This document shows, in pieces, positions 57,211 to 64,000 of a stretch of DNA of 64,000 bases (positions are counted from its first letter, which is position 1; each line of letters begins with the position of its first letter). The notes beneath the pieces are model-generated. The model saw only the letters and a list, made by a program, of their open reading frames with translations, made no database searches and had not been told where the DNA came from. Origin of the DNA: Variovorax ginsengisoli (GTDB lineage: Bacteria; Pseudomonadota; Gammaproteobacteria; Burkholderiales; Burkholderiaceae_C); contig NZ_JAUSRO010000020.1 of NCBI RefSeq assembly GCF_030811835.1, positions 1 through 64,000 on the forward strand, written 5' to 3'. The position numbers and the translations under genes are program-made.

Positions 57211-58455
57211 ATGTACCACCGCGACATCCTGGTCGAACAGACCGATCCCGAACTCTGGGCCGCCATCCAGGCCGAGAACGCCCGCCAGGAACACCACATC
57301 GAGCTGATCGCGAGCGAAAACTACGCCTCGCCGGCCGTCATGCAGGCCCAGGGCTCGCAGCTCACCAACAAATACGCCGAAGGCTACCCCGGCAAGCGCT
57401 ACTACGGCGGCTGCGAGCATGTCGACGTGGCCGAGCAGTTGGCCATCGACCGCATCAAGCAGATCTTCGGTGCCGACGCCGCCAACGTGCAGCCGCATTG
57501 CGGCGCCTCGGCGAATGAAGCCGTGATGCTCGCCTTCCTGAAGCCTGGCGACACCATCATGGGCATGAGCCTGGCCGAAGGCGGCCACCTCACCCACGGC
57601 ATGCCCCTCAACATGAGCGGCAAGTGGTTCAACGTGGTGAGCTACGGCCTGGACGCGAACGAAGCCATCGACTACGACGCGATGGAGCGCAAGGCGCACG
57701 AACACCTGCCCAAGCTGATCATCGCGGGGGCCTCGGCCTACTCGCTGCGCATCGATTTCGAACGCTTCGCCAAGGTGGCCAAGGACGTCGGTGCGATCTT
57801 CATGGTCGACATCGCCCACTACGCCGGCCTGGTGGCCGCGGGCGTGTACCCGAACCCGGTGCCACATGCCGACGTGGTCACCTCCACGACCCACAAGAGC
57901 CTGCGCGGCCCGCGCGGCGGCATCATCCTGATGAAGTCGCAGCATGAGAAGGCGATCAACAGCGCCATCTTCCCCGGACTGCAGGGCGGCCCGCTGATGC
58001 ACGTGATCGCAGCCAAGGCCGTGGCCTTCAAGGAAGCGATGGCGCCCGAGTTCAAGGCGTACCAGCAGCAGGTGGTCAAGAACGCGCAGATCGTCGCCGA
58101 GACGTTGACGCAGCGCGGCCTGCGCATCGTGAGCGGCCGCACCGAAAGCCACGTCATGCTGGTCGACCTGCGCTCCAAGGGCATCACCGGCAAGGAAGCC
58201 GAAGCGGTGCTGGGCAGCGCGCACATGACCATCAACAAGAACGCGATCCCCAACGATCCGGAAAAGCCGATGGTCACCAGCGGCGTGCGCATCGGCACCC
58301 CGGCGATGACGACGCGCGGCTTCAAGGACGAGGAAGCGCGCCTGACCGCCAACCTGGTGGCCGACGTGCTCGACAACCCGCGCGACGCAGCGAACATCGA
58401 GGCCGTACGCGCCAAGGTGCACGCCCTGACGAGCCGGTTCCCGGTCTACCGCTGA
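57211..58455 (+). CDS. glyA: Serine hydroxymethyltransferase
   Basis: A 414-residue PLP enzyme: serine plus tetrahydrofolate to glycine plus 5,10-methylene-THF. Motifs: ELIASENYASPAVMQAQGS, GKRYYGGCEHVD, the PLP Lys in STTHKSLRGPRGG (about residue 230) and SGVRIGTPAMTTRGF. The start MYHRDILVEQ has AAAGGA upstream; an upstream in-frame ATG would lie within the leader. Control by the ZTP riboswitch is predicted. Confidence 0.97.
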   Translation: MYHRDILVEQTDPELWAAIQAENARQEHHIELIASENYASPAVMQAQGSQLTNKYAEGYPGKRYYGGCEHVDVAEQLAIDRIKQIFGADAANVQPHCGASANEAVMLAFLKPGDTIMGMSLAEGGHLTHGMPLNMSGKWFNVVSYGLDANEAIDYDAMERKAHEHLPKLIIAGASAYSLRIDFERFAKVAKDVGAIFMVDIAHYAGLVAAGVYPNPVPHADVVTSTTHKSLRGPRGGIILMKSQHEKAINSAIFPGLQGGPLMHVIAAKAVAFKEAMAPEFKAYQQQVVKNAQIVAETLTQRGLRIVSGRTESHVMLVDLRSKGITGKEAEAVLGSAHMTINKNAIPNDPEKPMVTSGVRIGTPAMTTRGFKDEEARLTANLVADVLDNPRDAANIEAVRAKVHALTSRFPVYR

Positions 58456-58492
58456 AGAACGTGGCCCCCACGCTCGGCACGTCGTGTCCTCG

Positions 58493-58513
58493 CTGCTCCC
58501 CGAGGGGGCAGCG
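58493..58513. repeat. Intergenic inverted repeat between glyA and nrdR
   Basis: CTGC-T-CCCC (from 58494) pairs with GGGGCAG (to 58511), with one bulged T, followed by GC-rich self-complementary sequence (CGGCGCCG at 58531-58538). The pattern of CCCC...GGGG hairpins resembles short repetitive elements common in Comamonadaceae intergenic DNA. It may also end the glyA transcript. Confidence 0.4.
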
Positions 58514-58552
58514 CTCGCCTTGGGGCAGCCCGGCGCCGGGCGACAAGGCTGC

Positions 58553-58996
58553 ATGAAGTGCCCTTTCTGCGGTCACGCCGAGACGCAGGTCGTGGAGACC
58601 CGCGTCTCGGAAGACGGCGATTTCGTGCGTCGCCGCCGGCAGTGCGCCGCCTGCGAGAAACGCTTCACGACCTACGAGCGGCCTGACGTCAACTTTCCGG
58701 TCGTGGTCAAGAAGGACGGCAGCCGTGCCGACTTCGATTCGACCAAGGTGCGGGCCTCCATGATGCTGGCGCTGCGCAAGCGGCCGGTGAGTGCCGAGCA
58801 GACCGACAAGGCGCTGCTGCGCATCGAGCAGGAACTGCTGTCGAGCGCGCGCCGCGAGATCGATTCCAAACAGGTGGGTGAACTCGTGATGCGCGAACTC
58901 AAGAGCCTCGACAAGGTGGCCTACGTGCGCTTTGCCTCGGTCTATCGCAGCTTCGAGGACATCGACGAATTCCGTCAATTGCTTCGCGACATTTGA
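58553..58996 (+). CDS. nrdR: Transcriptional repressor NrdR
   Basis: A 147-residue repressor of ribonucleotide reductase genes. The zinc ribbon is visible as MKCPFCGH and RQCAACEKRF (Cys3, Cys6, Cys31, Cys34), followed by FTTYERPD and the ATP-cone domain (VVVKKDGSRADFD, KVRASMMLALRKRP). Length matches the family. The start at MKCPFCGH is characteristic. It lies downstream of glyA, as in many proteobacteria. Confidence 0.97.
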   Translation: MKCPFCGHAETQVVETRVSEDGDFVRRRRQCAACEKRFTTYERPDVNFPVVVKKDGSRADFDSTKVRASMMLALRKRPVSAEQTDKALLRIEQELLSSARREIDSKQVGELVMRELKSLDKVAYVRFASVYRSFEDIDEFRQLLRDI

Positions 58997-59063
58997 CCGG
59001 AAATCGACCTTCGTAGCCCGCGCTGCAAGGCCATAACGCGCTGGCGTCTGGCATCGTGCAGGC

Positions 59064-59633
59064 ATGCACCAGACGAATGCCCCACCCTGCACCGCGTCGC
59101 TCGAATGCCGACGCCATGAGGGGTTCGCGGCCCTGGAATGGCTGGTGGTCGTCGCCATCACGGCGCTGTTGGCCGCTGTCTCGCTACCGGCTTTTCAGGC
59201 GGTCATGGACCGCCACCGGGTGCGCCTGGCCGTCGAGGAACTGACGGCATCGCTCTATCTGGCACGCGTCGAAGCCTTGCAGCGCGGCGGCGAAATCGTG
59301 ATGCGGCGCGCACCCGTTGACAGCTGCTCCAGCGCCATCCAGCCCGGGCACTGGGACTGCGGCTGGATCGTTTTTGCAGACCTGAACGACAACAACCTGC
59401 TGGACCGGGGCGAACAGCTGCTGCAGACCGCGCCCCGCACGGACGGTGTCTCGATCTACTTCACCGCCAACCATGCCGTGATGGCCGTCGACCGGCAAGG
59501 CCAGTTCAACGGCAGCGGGTCGATCAGCTTCATCGTCCGGCCGCTGCGCGACGCGCGCGCGTCCCACACGGTCGCGCTGTGCATGACGAGCGGCGGCAGG
59601 CTTGCCACGCGGCAAGGCGTCACCGCATGCTGA
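59064..59633 (+). CDS. fimT: Type IV pilus minor pilin, FimT/GspH-like
   Basis: A 189-residue prepilin. After a 19-residue leader the cleavage site reads EG/FAALEWLVVVAITALLAA with Glu5 kept. The C-terminal part fits the FimT/GspH domain (WIVFADLNDNNLLDRGEQLL, IVRPLRDARASHTVALCMTSGGR). FimT-type minor pilins prime pilus assembly and in some species bind DNA for uptake. It is the first gene of a coupled cluster of six. Confidence 0.85.
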   Translation: MHQTNAPPCTASLECRRHEGFAALEWLVVVAITALLAAVSLPAFQAVMDRHRVRLAVEELTASLYLARVEALQRGGEIVMRRAPVDSCSSAIQPGHWDCGWIVFADLNDNNLLDRGEQLLQTAPRTDGVSIYFTANHAVMAVDRQGQFNGSGSISFIVRPLRDARASHTVALCMTSGGRLATRQGVTAC

Positions 59634-60187
59634 GCCGCCAACCCAGCCCCCACCGATCGGACTCCGGGAGCGCCATGCTCGAAGCCCTGGTCGCGCTGCT
59701 GGTTCTTGCGGTCGGCGTGCTGGGCCTGCTGGGGGCGCAGTTGCACACCCTGGTCGACATGCAGGGCAGTGCATACCGTGCGCAGGCACTGCATGTCATC
59801 GACGATCTGGCGGAGCGCACGCGGGACAACCCCGAAGGCTTCGCCGCCCTGGGACGCTATGCCAGCGACTGGAACACGGGCGCGTCCGCTCCCGGCGACT
59901 GCACCGCGCAAGCCTGTTCCCCCGCCAAACTCGCGGCGTGGGATCTGGCCGACTGGCGAGCGTCGGCGTCGGGAGCCCTTCCCATGGGCCGCGCGCAGGT
60001 TTTTCTTTCACCGGACGAGGAAGCCGTTGCTGCGCAACGCAGGCAGCTTGGCGTGATGGTGGGGTGGCGCGCGAACGACCGCTCCAGCACGTCCGACGCG
60101 GACATGGCACGCCCCTTCCAACTGCAGGCAGGGCCGGTCGAATGCCCCGCCGGTTTGATCTGCCACCTGGTCTATGTCCAACCCTGA
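59627..60187 (+). CDS. pilV: Type IV pilus minor pilin PilV
   Basis: A 186-residue prepilin with cleavage site SG/SAMLEALVALLVLAVGVLGLLG (Glu5 present) and a PilV-type body (AQALHVIDDLAERTRDNPEGF). It overlaps fimT by 7 bases and pilW by 14 bases. PilV, PilW, PilX and FimU/FimT form the initiating tip complex with PilY1. Confidence 0.88.
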   Translation: MLSRQPSPHRSDSGSAMLEALVALLVLAVGVLGLLGAQLHTLVDMQGSAYRAQALHVIDDLAERTRDNPEGFAALGRYASDWNTGASAPGDCTAQACSPAKLAAWDLADWRASASGALPMGRAQVFLSPDEEAVAAQRRQLGVMVGWRANDRSSTSDADMARPFQLQAGPVECPAGLICHLVYVQP

Positions 60188-60953
60188 GGCCGTACGCCGC
60201 CCCGGCAGGCACCAGCGCCCGCGCGGTCTTGCACTGATCGACATGCTCGTGGGCCTGGCACTGGGTGCCATGGTGATCGTCGCCGCACTCGGTGCGCTGA
60301 GCATGGCGCGACAATCATCAGGCAGCGTGGGTGACCTGCACCAGCTGCACACGCAAGGCGCTTTCGCACTGCGCGTGATCGGACGGCATGTCCGACAGGC
60401 CGGCGCGCTCGAGCCCACCCACGACCCGGCGTCCGGCCTGCACGTGTTCGATGACCGCCTGATCGGATTCGCGGGAGGGTCGAGCCTCGTTGCAGGCAGC
60501 GATGGCGCGGGCACGGAGCCGGACACGCTGTCGGTCAGCCACCAGCCTGCCGCGGCGTCGGACGCGCATCGGCTCGACTGCCTGTCAGAAGTCGTGCGGA
60601 CCGGCGAACGCATTGACAGCACCTTCTTCCTGCGCCGCGGCGAGCTGCGGTGCCGCACGGCCTCCAAGAACCAGGCGCTGATCGGGCAAGTCGCCGACTT
60701 CCAAGTCATGTACCGCGTTCGCAACGCCTTGCAAGAAACCCGGCGGCTCAACGCCTCGCAGCTCACAGCGCAGTCGCTGTGGCGCGACGTGCGCGCGGTG
60801 GAGGTCTGCATCGACCTGAAGGGCGACCTGCCCGCTGCAGCCGCTGGCAACGACAGCTACCGAGACTGCCGCGGGGCTGATGTGACTCGCACCGGACGGC
60901 AACGGCTGGTGCTGCGCCAGGTGTTCGCCCTGCGCACTTCGACGGCGCCATGA
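60174..60953 (+). CDS. pilW: Type IV pilus minor pilin PilW
   Basis: A 259-residue prepilin: RG/LALIDMLVGLALGAMVIVA. The residue at +5 is Asp rather than the near-universal Glu. The body matches PilW (ALRVIGRHVRQAGA, SVSHQPAAASD, 'LIGQVADFQVMYRV'). It overlaps both neighbours. It should be a part of the pilus tip complex. Confidence 0.87.
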   Translation: MSNPEAVRRPGRHQRPRGLALIDMLVGLALGAMVIVAALGALSMARQSSGSVGDLHQLHTQGAFALRVIGRHVRQAGALEPTHDPASGLHVFDDRLIGFAGGSSLVAGSDGAGTEPDTLSVSHQPAAASDAHRLDCLSEVVRTGERIDSTFFLRRGELRCRTASKNQALIGQVADFQVMYRVRNALQETRRLNASQLTAQSLWRDVRAVEVCIDLKGDLPAAAAGNDSYRDCRGADVTRTGRQRLVLRQVFALRTSTAP

Positions 60954-61699
60954 TGCGCAACGCCGATCGACCAAGCCATCGCCGCGCAGCCTGGCGCGAC
61001 CAGCAGGGTGCATCCCTCCTCACGGTGATGGTGCTCCTGCTTTTGTCGCTGTTGCTCGTCCTGGGGGCTGCACGAACGGCGCTCTTTCATGAACGGATCA
61101 CCGGCATCGACAGCGATGACCAGCGCGCGCAGGAGGCCGCGCACGCCATGCTGCGCGATGCGGAGTTCGAGGTGCGCGGCGAGCACCCCGACGGCACCGC
61201 CTGCGCCGACGCCTCGCATGTCGGCTGCCGGCCACGCCGGCTCGACGTCGCAGCCGGCATCGCCTTCCTGCCCGAAAACCTGCAGGACTGGCAGGACCTG
61301 CAGCGCGCACTGGCCACGCGCACGCCGTCCTGCGTGGCCGGCGTGTGTGTGGCCGACCATGTAGCGCCCGCTTTCTGGAACACCGCCACGGGTGCGAGCG
61401 GCCTCGACGCCATGAAGGCCGTCGCCGCGACCTATGGCCAATACACCCGCGCCACCGGCGGGGCCGTGGGCAGCCCGCTGTTGCGCAACGACGCCGGGTC
61501 CACCGCGCGGGCCTGGTACTGGATCGAGGTGCTGCCGTACGACATGGCCGCCACCCTGGACGGCGGCAATGCCCATCGCCTGGCGCCGGATGTACAGCGC
61601 CCTTTCATCTACCGCATCACCGCGTTGGCGCAGGGCCTCAAGCCAGGCACCCAGGCAGTGCTGCAGTCCATCGTGGTCTGGAAGGCCGATGCATCCTGA
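60950..61699 (+). CDS. pilX: Type IV pilus minor pilin PilX
   Basis: A 249-residue PilX-type protein: QG/ASLLTVMVLLLLSLLLVLGAA followed by ERITGIDSDDQRAQEAAHAMLRDAE split over the alpha-spine, typical of PilX/GspK-like minor pilins, which lack Glu5. The rest fits the PilX/PilW C-terminal domain. It is coupled to pilW (4-base overlap) and overlaps the likely pilY1 start. Confidence 0.86.
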   Translation: MMRNADRPSHRRAAWRDQQGASLLTVMVLLLLSLLLVLGAARTALFHERITGIDSDDQRAQEAAHAMLRDAEFEVRGEHPDGTACADASHVGCRPRRLDVAAGIAFLPENLQDWQDLQRALATRTPSCVAGVCVADHVAPAFWNTATGASGLDAMKAVAATYGQYTRATGGAVGSPLLRNDAGSTARAWYWIEVLPYDMAATLDGGNAHRLAPDVQRPFIYRITALAQGLKPGTQAVLQSIVVWKADAS

Positions 61700-63911
61700 T
61701 TCCTTTCGCACTCGCTTCGTCATGCGTCGCACCACCCTGCTCCCTTTTCGCCTGCGCATTCGACGCCCTGTGGTCGAGCTGCTGTGCGCGCCTGTTTGCG
61801 CGCTCCTCTGCACGCAGGCGCCGGCTTCCGCAGCGCCCCTGCACTTGAGCACATCGCCGGATGTGGCGACGCCGGAGCGGACGGGATGCGCGCCCGCATT
61901 TCTCTCCGGCATGGTCGCCAGCGCCAGTACGACCCGAACCGACTCGGTCGGCTTCGTCGCCAGCTACGACCCGGGCACCTGGAGCGGCCAGGTGACCGCC
62001 TACCAGATCACCGCCCAGACCGGCGCAATGTCGACGACCGGACGCTGGGGCACGCAACCGGCCACGGCCACGCAACCTGCGACACCGGTGAGCACCGCGT
62101 CGCGACTGGACGCAGGCGACGTTGTGCCCGATGCACGCACGGTGCTGTCGTCCCGCGCCGATGGCGCTGCCGTCCGCGGCATCGCCTGGACCTGGGATGC
62201 GTTGTCCGCCGCGCAGCAGGCGTCACTGGGGTCGGTCGGCGGCAAACCCGACGCGCAGGGCGGACAACGGCTGGCCTACCTGCGCGGCGAACGCAGCCAG
62301 GAACACCGCGCCGGCGGCATGTTCCGCGACCGCGACTCCCGGCACGGCGACATCGTGAATTCGCGGCCCTGGCTCCAGCCGGGCCAGCCCGCAGACGGCC
62401 ATGCCGGCAACGATTACGCCGCGTTCCGCACCCGCCATGCGGGCCGCACGCCCATGCTCTACGTGGGCGCGAACGACGGCATGCTGCATGGCTTTGCCGC
62501 TGAAGATGGCCGCGAAAAGCTTGCCTACGTGCCGCTGGGCCTGTACCCACGGCTCGCGCGGCTGAGCACGCCAGGCTACACGCACAGCTATTTCGTCGAC
62601 GGCTCTCCGTTCACCGCTGACGTGTTCGTCGCGGGCGCCTGGAAGACCTACCTCGCCCTCTTCCTGGGTGCTGGAGGCAGGGGCTATGCCGTTCTGGACG
62701 TGAGCGAACCTGCCCGCTTCGCCACTGCCGCGCCGGAAAACCTGCTGGTGCTCGACCAGACCGCCACCACGGACGCCGACCTCGGCCACGTGTTCGCAGA
62801 ACCGGTGCGCGAGCGCGGCGACCCCACGCTCACACGCCAGATCGCCCGGCTCAACGATGGCCGCTGGGCCCTGGTGATCGGCAACGGCTACAACAGCGCA
62901 TCGGAGAAGGCGGTCCTTCTCGTGCAGTACCTCGACGGCGACCGCGAGATCCGCCGCATCACCACCCCGGCGCAGGCTGGCGATGGCCACAACGGCCTGG
63001 CGGCGCCACGCCTGATCGACCTCAACGGCGATCTCACGCCCGATGTCGCCTACGCGGGCGACCTGCAGGGCCGGCTCTGGAAGTTCGACCTCAGCAGCGC
63101 GAACGCAGACGAATGGCAGGTGGCTTTCGACGGTCAGCCATTCTTCACGGCCATGGTGCCCGACCTTCCCGGCGTGCCGCAGCCGATCACGAGTGCACCG
63201 GCCTGGACTGCGCATCCCGAGGGCGGGCTGACCGTCGTCTTCGGCACGGGCCGCCTGCTCACCGACGACGACCGCAGCGATCGAGCGTCGCAGAGCGTCT
63301 ATGGCCTGCATGACGACACCCGCATCAGCCGCGCAGGGGGCCGCGTGACCTTCGGCCGCAGCAGCGGCCCCATTGCCGGCGGGCGGGACCAGCTCACCGG
63401 CCAAACGCTCAACCCGGCGACCGGCGCCAGGACCCCAGCGCTTGCAGCGCTGTCGTCCACCGCCGTGGCCTTCACCGGTGATGCACGCCGGCGCGGTTGG
63501 TACCTGGACTTGCCGGCCGGCGAACGCGTGATCGCGAACCCCACCTGGTTCGACGGACAACTGGTCGATGTGCCGAGCATGCGTCCAGACACACTGCGCA
63601 TGCCGCGCGAAGCCAGTTCGCACAGCGCCGGCAGCTGTCCGACCGCCGACACCACGGCCCAGGGCGCCCGGACCTTTCGCACGACGCTCAATGCCATCGA
63701 CGGCCAGGCGCCGCGCTCACGCCTCTACGCCGACGACACAGCCAACAGCGCCGGTGGATTTGCATCGCGCGACGGCAGCGGCATCGGCGTGGATCTGGCG
63801 GATTCCGCCACGCACCAGGCCATCGCCGTCTGTCCGCCCGGCCAGACCTGCGTCACGCGCCTGCTGCGCGGCCGCACGCTCCTTCGTCCAAGCTGGCGGC
63901 AACTGCAATGA
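61689..63911 (+). CDS. pilY1: Pilus tip adhesin / assembly factor PilY1-like
   Basis: A 740-residue exported protein. The signal peptide is RIRRPVVELLCAPVCALLC with Ala-rich cleavage near ASAAP. Residues about 230-560 form the PilC/PilY1 beta-propeller (MLYVGANDGMLHGFAAEDGR, GYAVLDVSEPARF, DLNGDLTPDVAYAGDLQGRL with a calcium-type Asp cluster). It is shorter than P. aeruginosa PilY1 (about 1160) and lacks the von Willebrand A region. The ATG at 61689 has GGAAGG upstream; ATG 61722 is an alternative. Overlaps pilE. Confidence 0.87.
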   Translation: MHPDSFRTRFVMRRTTLLPFRLRIRRPVVELLCAPVCALLCTQAPASAAPLHLSTSPDVATPERTGCAPAFLSGMVASASTTRTDSVGFVASYDPGTWSGQVTAYQITAQTGAMSTTGRWGTQPATATQPATPVSTASRLDAGDVVPDARTVLSSRADGAAVRGIAWTWDALSAAQQASLGSVGGKPDAQGGQRLAYLRGERSQEHRAGGMFRDRDSRHGDIVNSRPWLQPGQPADGHAGNDYAAFRTRHAGRTPMLYVGANDGMLHGFAAEDGREKLAYVPLGLYPRLARLSTPGYTHSYFVDGSPFTADVFVAGAWKTYLALFLGAGGRGYAVLDVSEPARFATAAPENLLVLDQTATTDADLGHVFAEPVRERGDPTLTRQIARLNDGRWALVIGNGYNSASEKAVLLVQYLDGDREIRRITTPAQAGDGHNGLAAPRLIDLNGDLTPDVAYAGDLQGRLWKFDLSSANADEWQVAFDGQPFFTAMVPDLPGVPQPITSAPAWTAHPEGGLTVVFGTGRLLTDDDRSDRASQSVYGLHDDTRISRAGGRVTFGRSSGPIAGGRDQLTGQTLNPATGARTPALAALSSTAVAFTGDARRRGWYLDLPAGERVIANPTWFDGQLVDVPSMRPDTLRMPREASSHSAGSCPTADTTAQGARTFRTTLNAIDGQAPRSRLYADDTANSAGGFASRDGSGIGVDLADSATHQAIAVCPPGQTCVTRLLRGRTLLRPSWRQLQ

Positions 63912-64000
63912 ACACCCCCGTCTCCCGGACGTGCCGACAGGTGCGCGTGGCTGGTTTCACTCTGATCGAAATGCTCATCGCCGCGGCCATCGTGGCAGTG
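63908..64000 (+). CDS. pilE: Type IV pilin PilE-like (partial, runs off the window)
   Basis: The first 31 codons are seen. After MNTPVSRTCRQVRVA comes the prepilin cleavage site G/FTLIEMLIAAAIVAV with Glu5. Its ATG overlaps the pilY1 stop (ATGA). In related genomes the last gene of this cluster is a PilE-type minor pilin. Confidence 0.9.
   Translation, partial: MNTPVSRTCRQVRVAGFTLIEMLIAAAIVAV

Noticed and set aside
1..64000. CRISPR arrays, insertion sequences, rRNA genes, restriction-modification genes
   Set aside because: Looked for but none seen: no regularly spaced repeats, no transposase, no rRNA sequence and no methyltransferase or restriction motifs.

Overview
The window looks like a GC-rich (about 65%) betaproteobacterial chromosome, most likely Comamonadaceae (Variovorax-like). 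The evidence is the host gene order cysS / alkA-like / accA / tilS / lysC / tRNA-Ser, the glyA-nrdR pair followed by a minor-pilin cluster, and the codon use. This is inferred from gene order, not from a database match.

Bases 1 to about 39,049 are one apparently intact, non-contractile-tailed (siphovirus-type) prophage. Its right end abuts the 3' end of a tRNA-Ser(GCU) gene, with a tyrosine integrase beside the junction. The left end lies outside the window. Reading from the repressor, a Cro-like gene, a CII-like regulator, a primase-helicase, a Q-like late regulator, then terminase, portal, a fused prohead protease/capsid, tail genes, an esterase-bearing tail fibre and lysis genes all run leftwards on the minus strand (28.5 kb down to 0.18 kb). 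A second early operon runs rightwards (29.4 to 36.6 kb). It holds small membrane proteins, a dNMP kinase, a large ParB-like protein, a MazG-like protein, an ASCH protein and an AlpA-type excisionase. Two pairs of near-identical operators flank the repressor gene (28512-28548 and 29300-29337) and overlap a divergent pair of predicted early promoters. This gives a lambda-like switch. An AT-rich gene of unknown function sits between excisionase and integrase and is the best candidate for lysogenic cargo.

From 39.05 kb on the sequence is host chromosome. It carries tRNA-Ser, lysC, tilS, accA, a DNA-3-methyladenine glycosylase and cysS on the minus strand, then a TPR protein, two cyclophilins, lpxH and mtfA on the plus strand. 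A GNAT acetyltransferase, a DUF349 protein and a very large AsmA-like DUF748 protein follow on the minus strand. A lytic transglycosylase follows, then glyA preceded by a ZTP (pfl-motif) riboswitch, nrdR, and a type IV pilus minor-pilin operon (fimT-pilV-pilW-pilX-pilY1-pilE) that runs off the right edge.

Points most worth a second look: the four operator copies, a perfect 14-bp palindrome present four times in the prophage only, a likely -1 frameshift in the tail-chaperone genes, recurrent hairpin/T-tract elements inside the late operon, the ParB-like protein with SH3/KOW-like C-terminal modules, and the AT-rich cargo gene.
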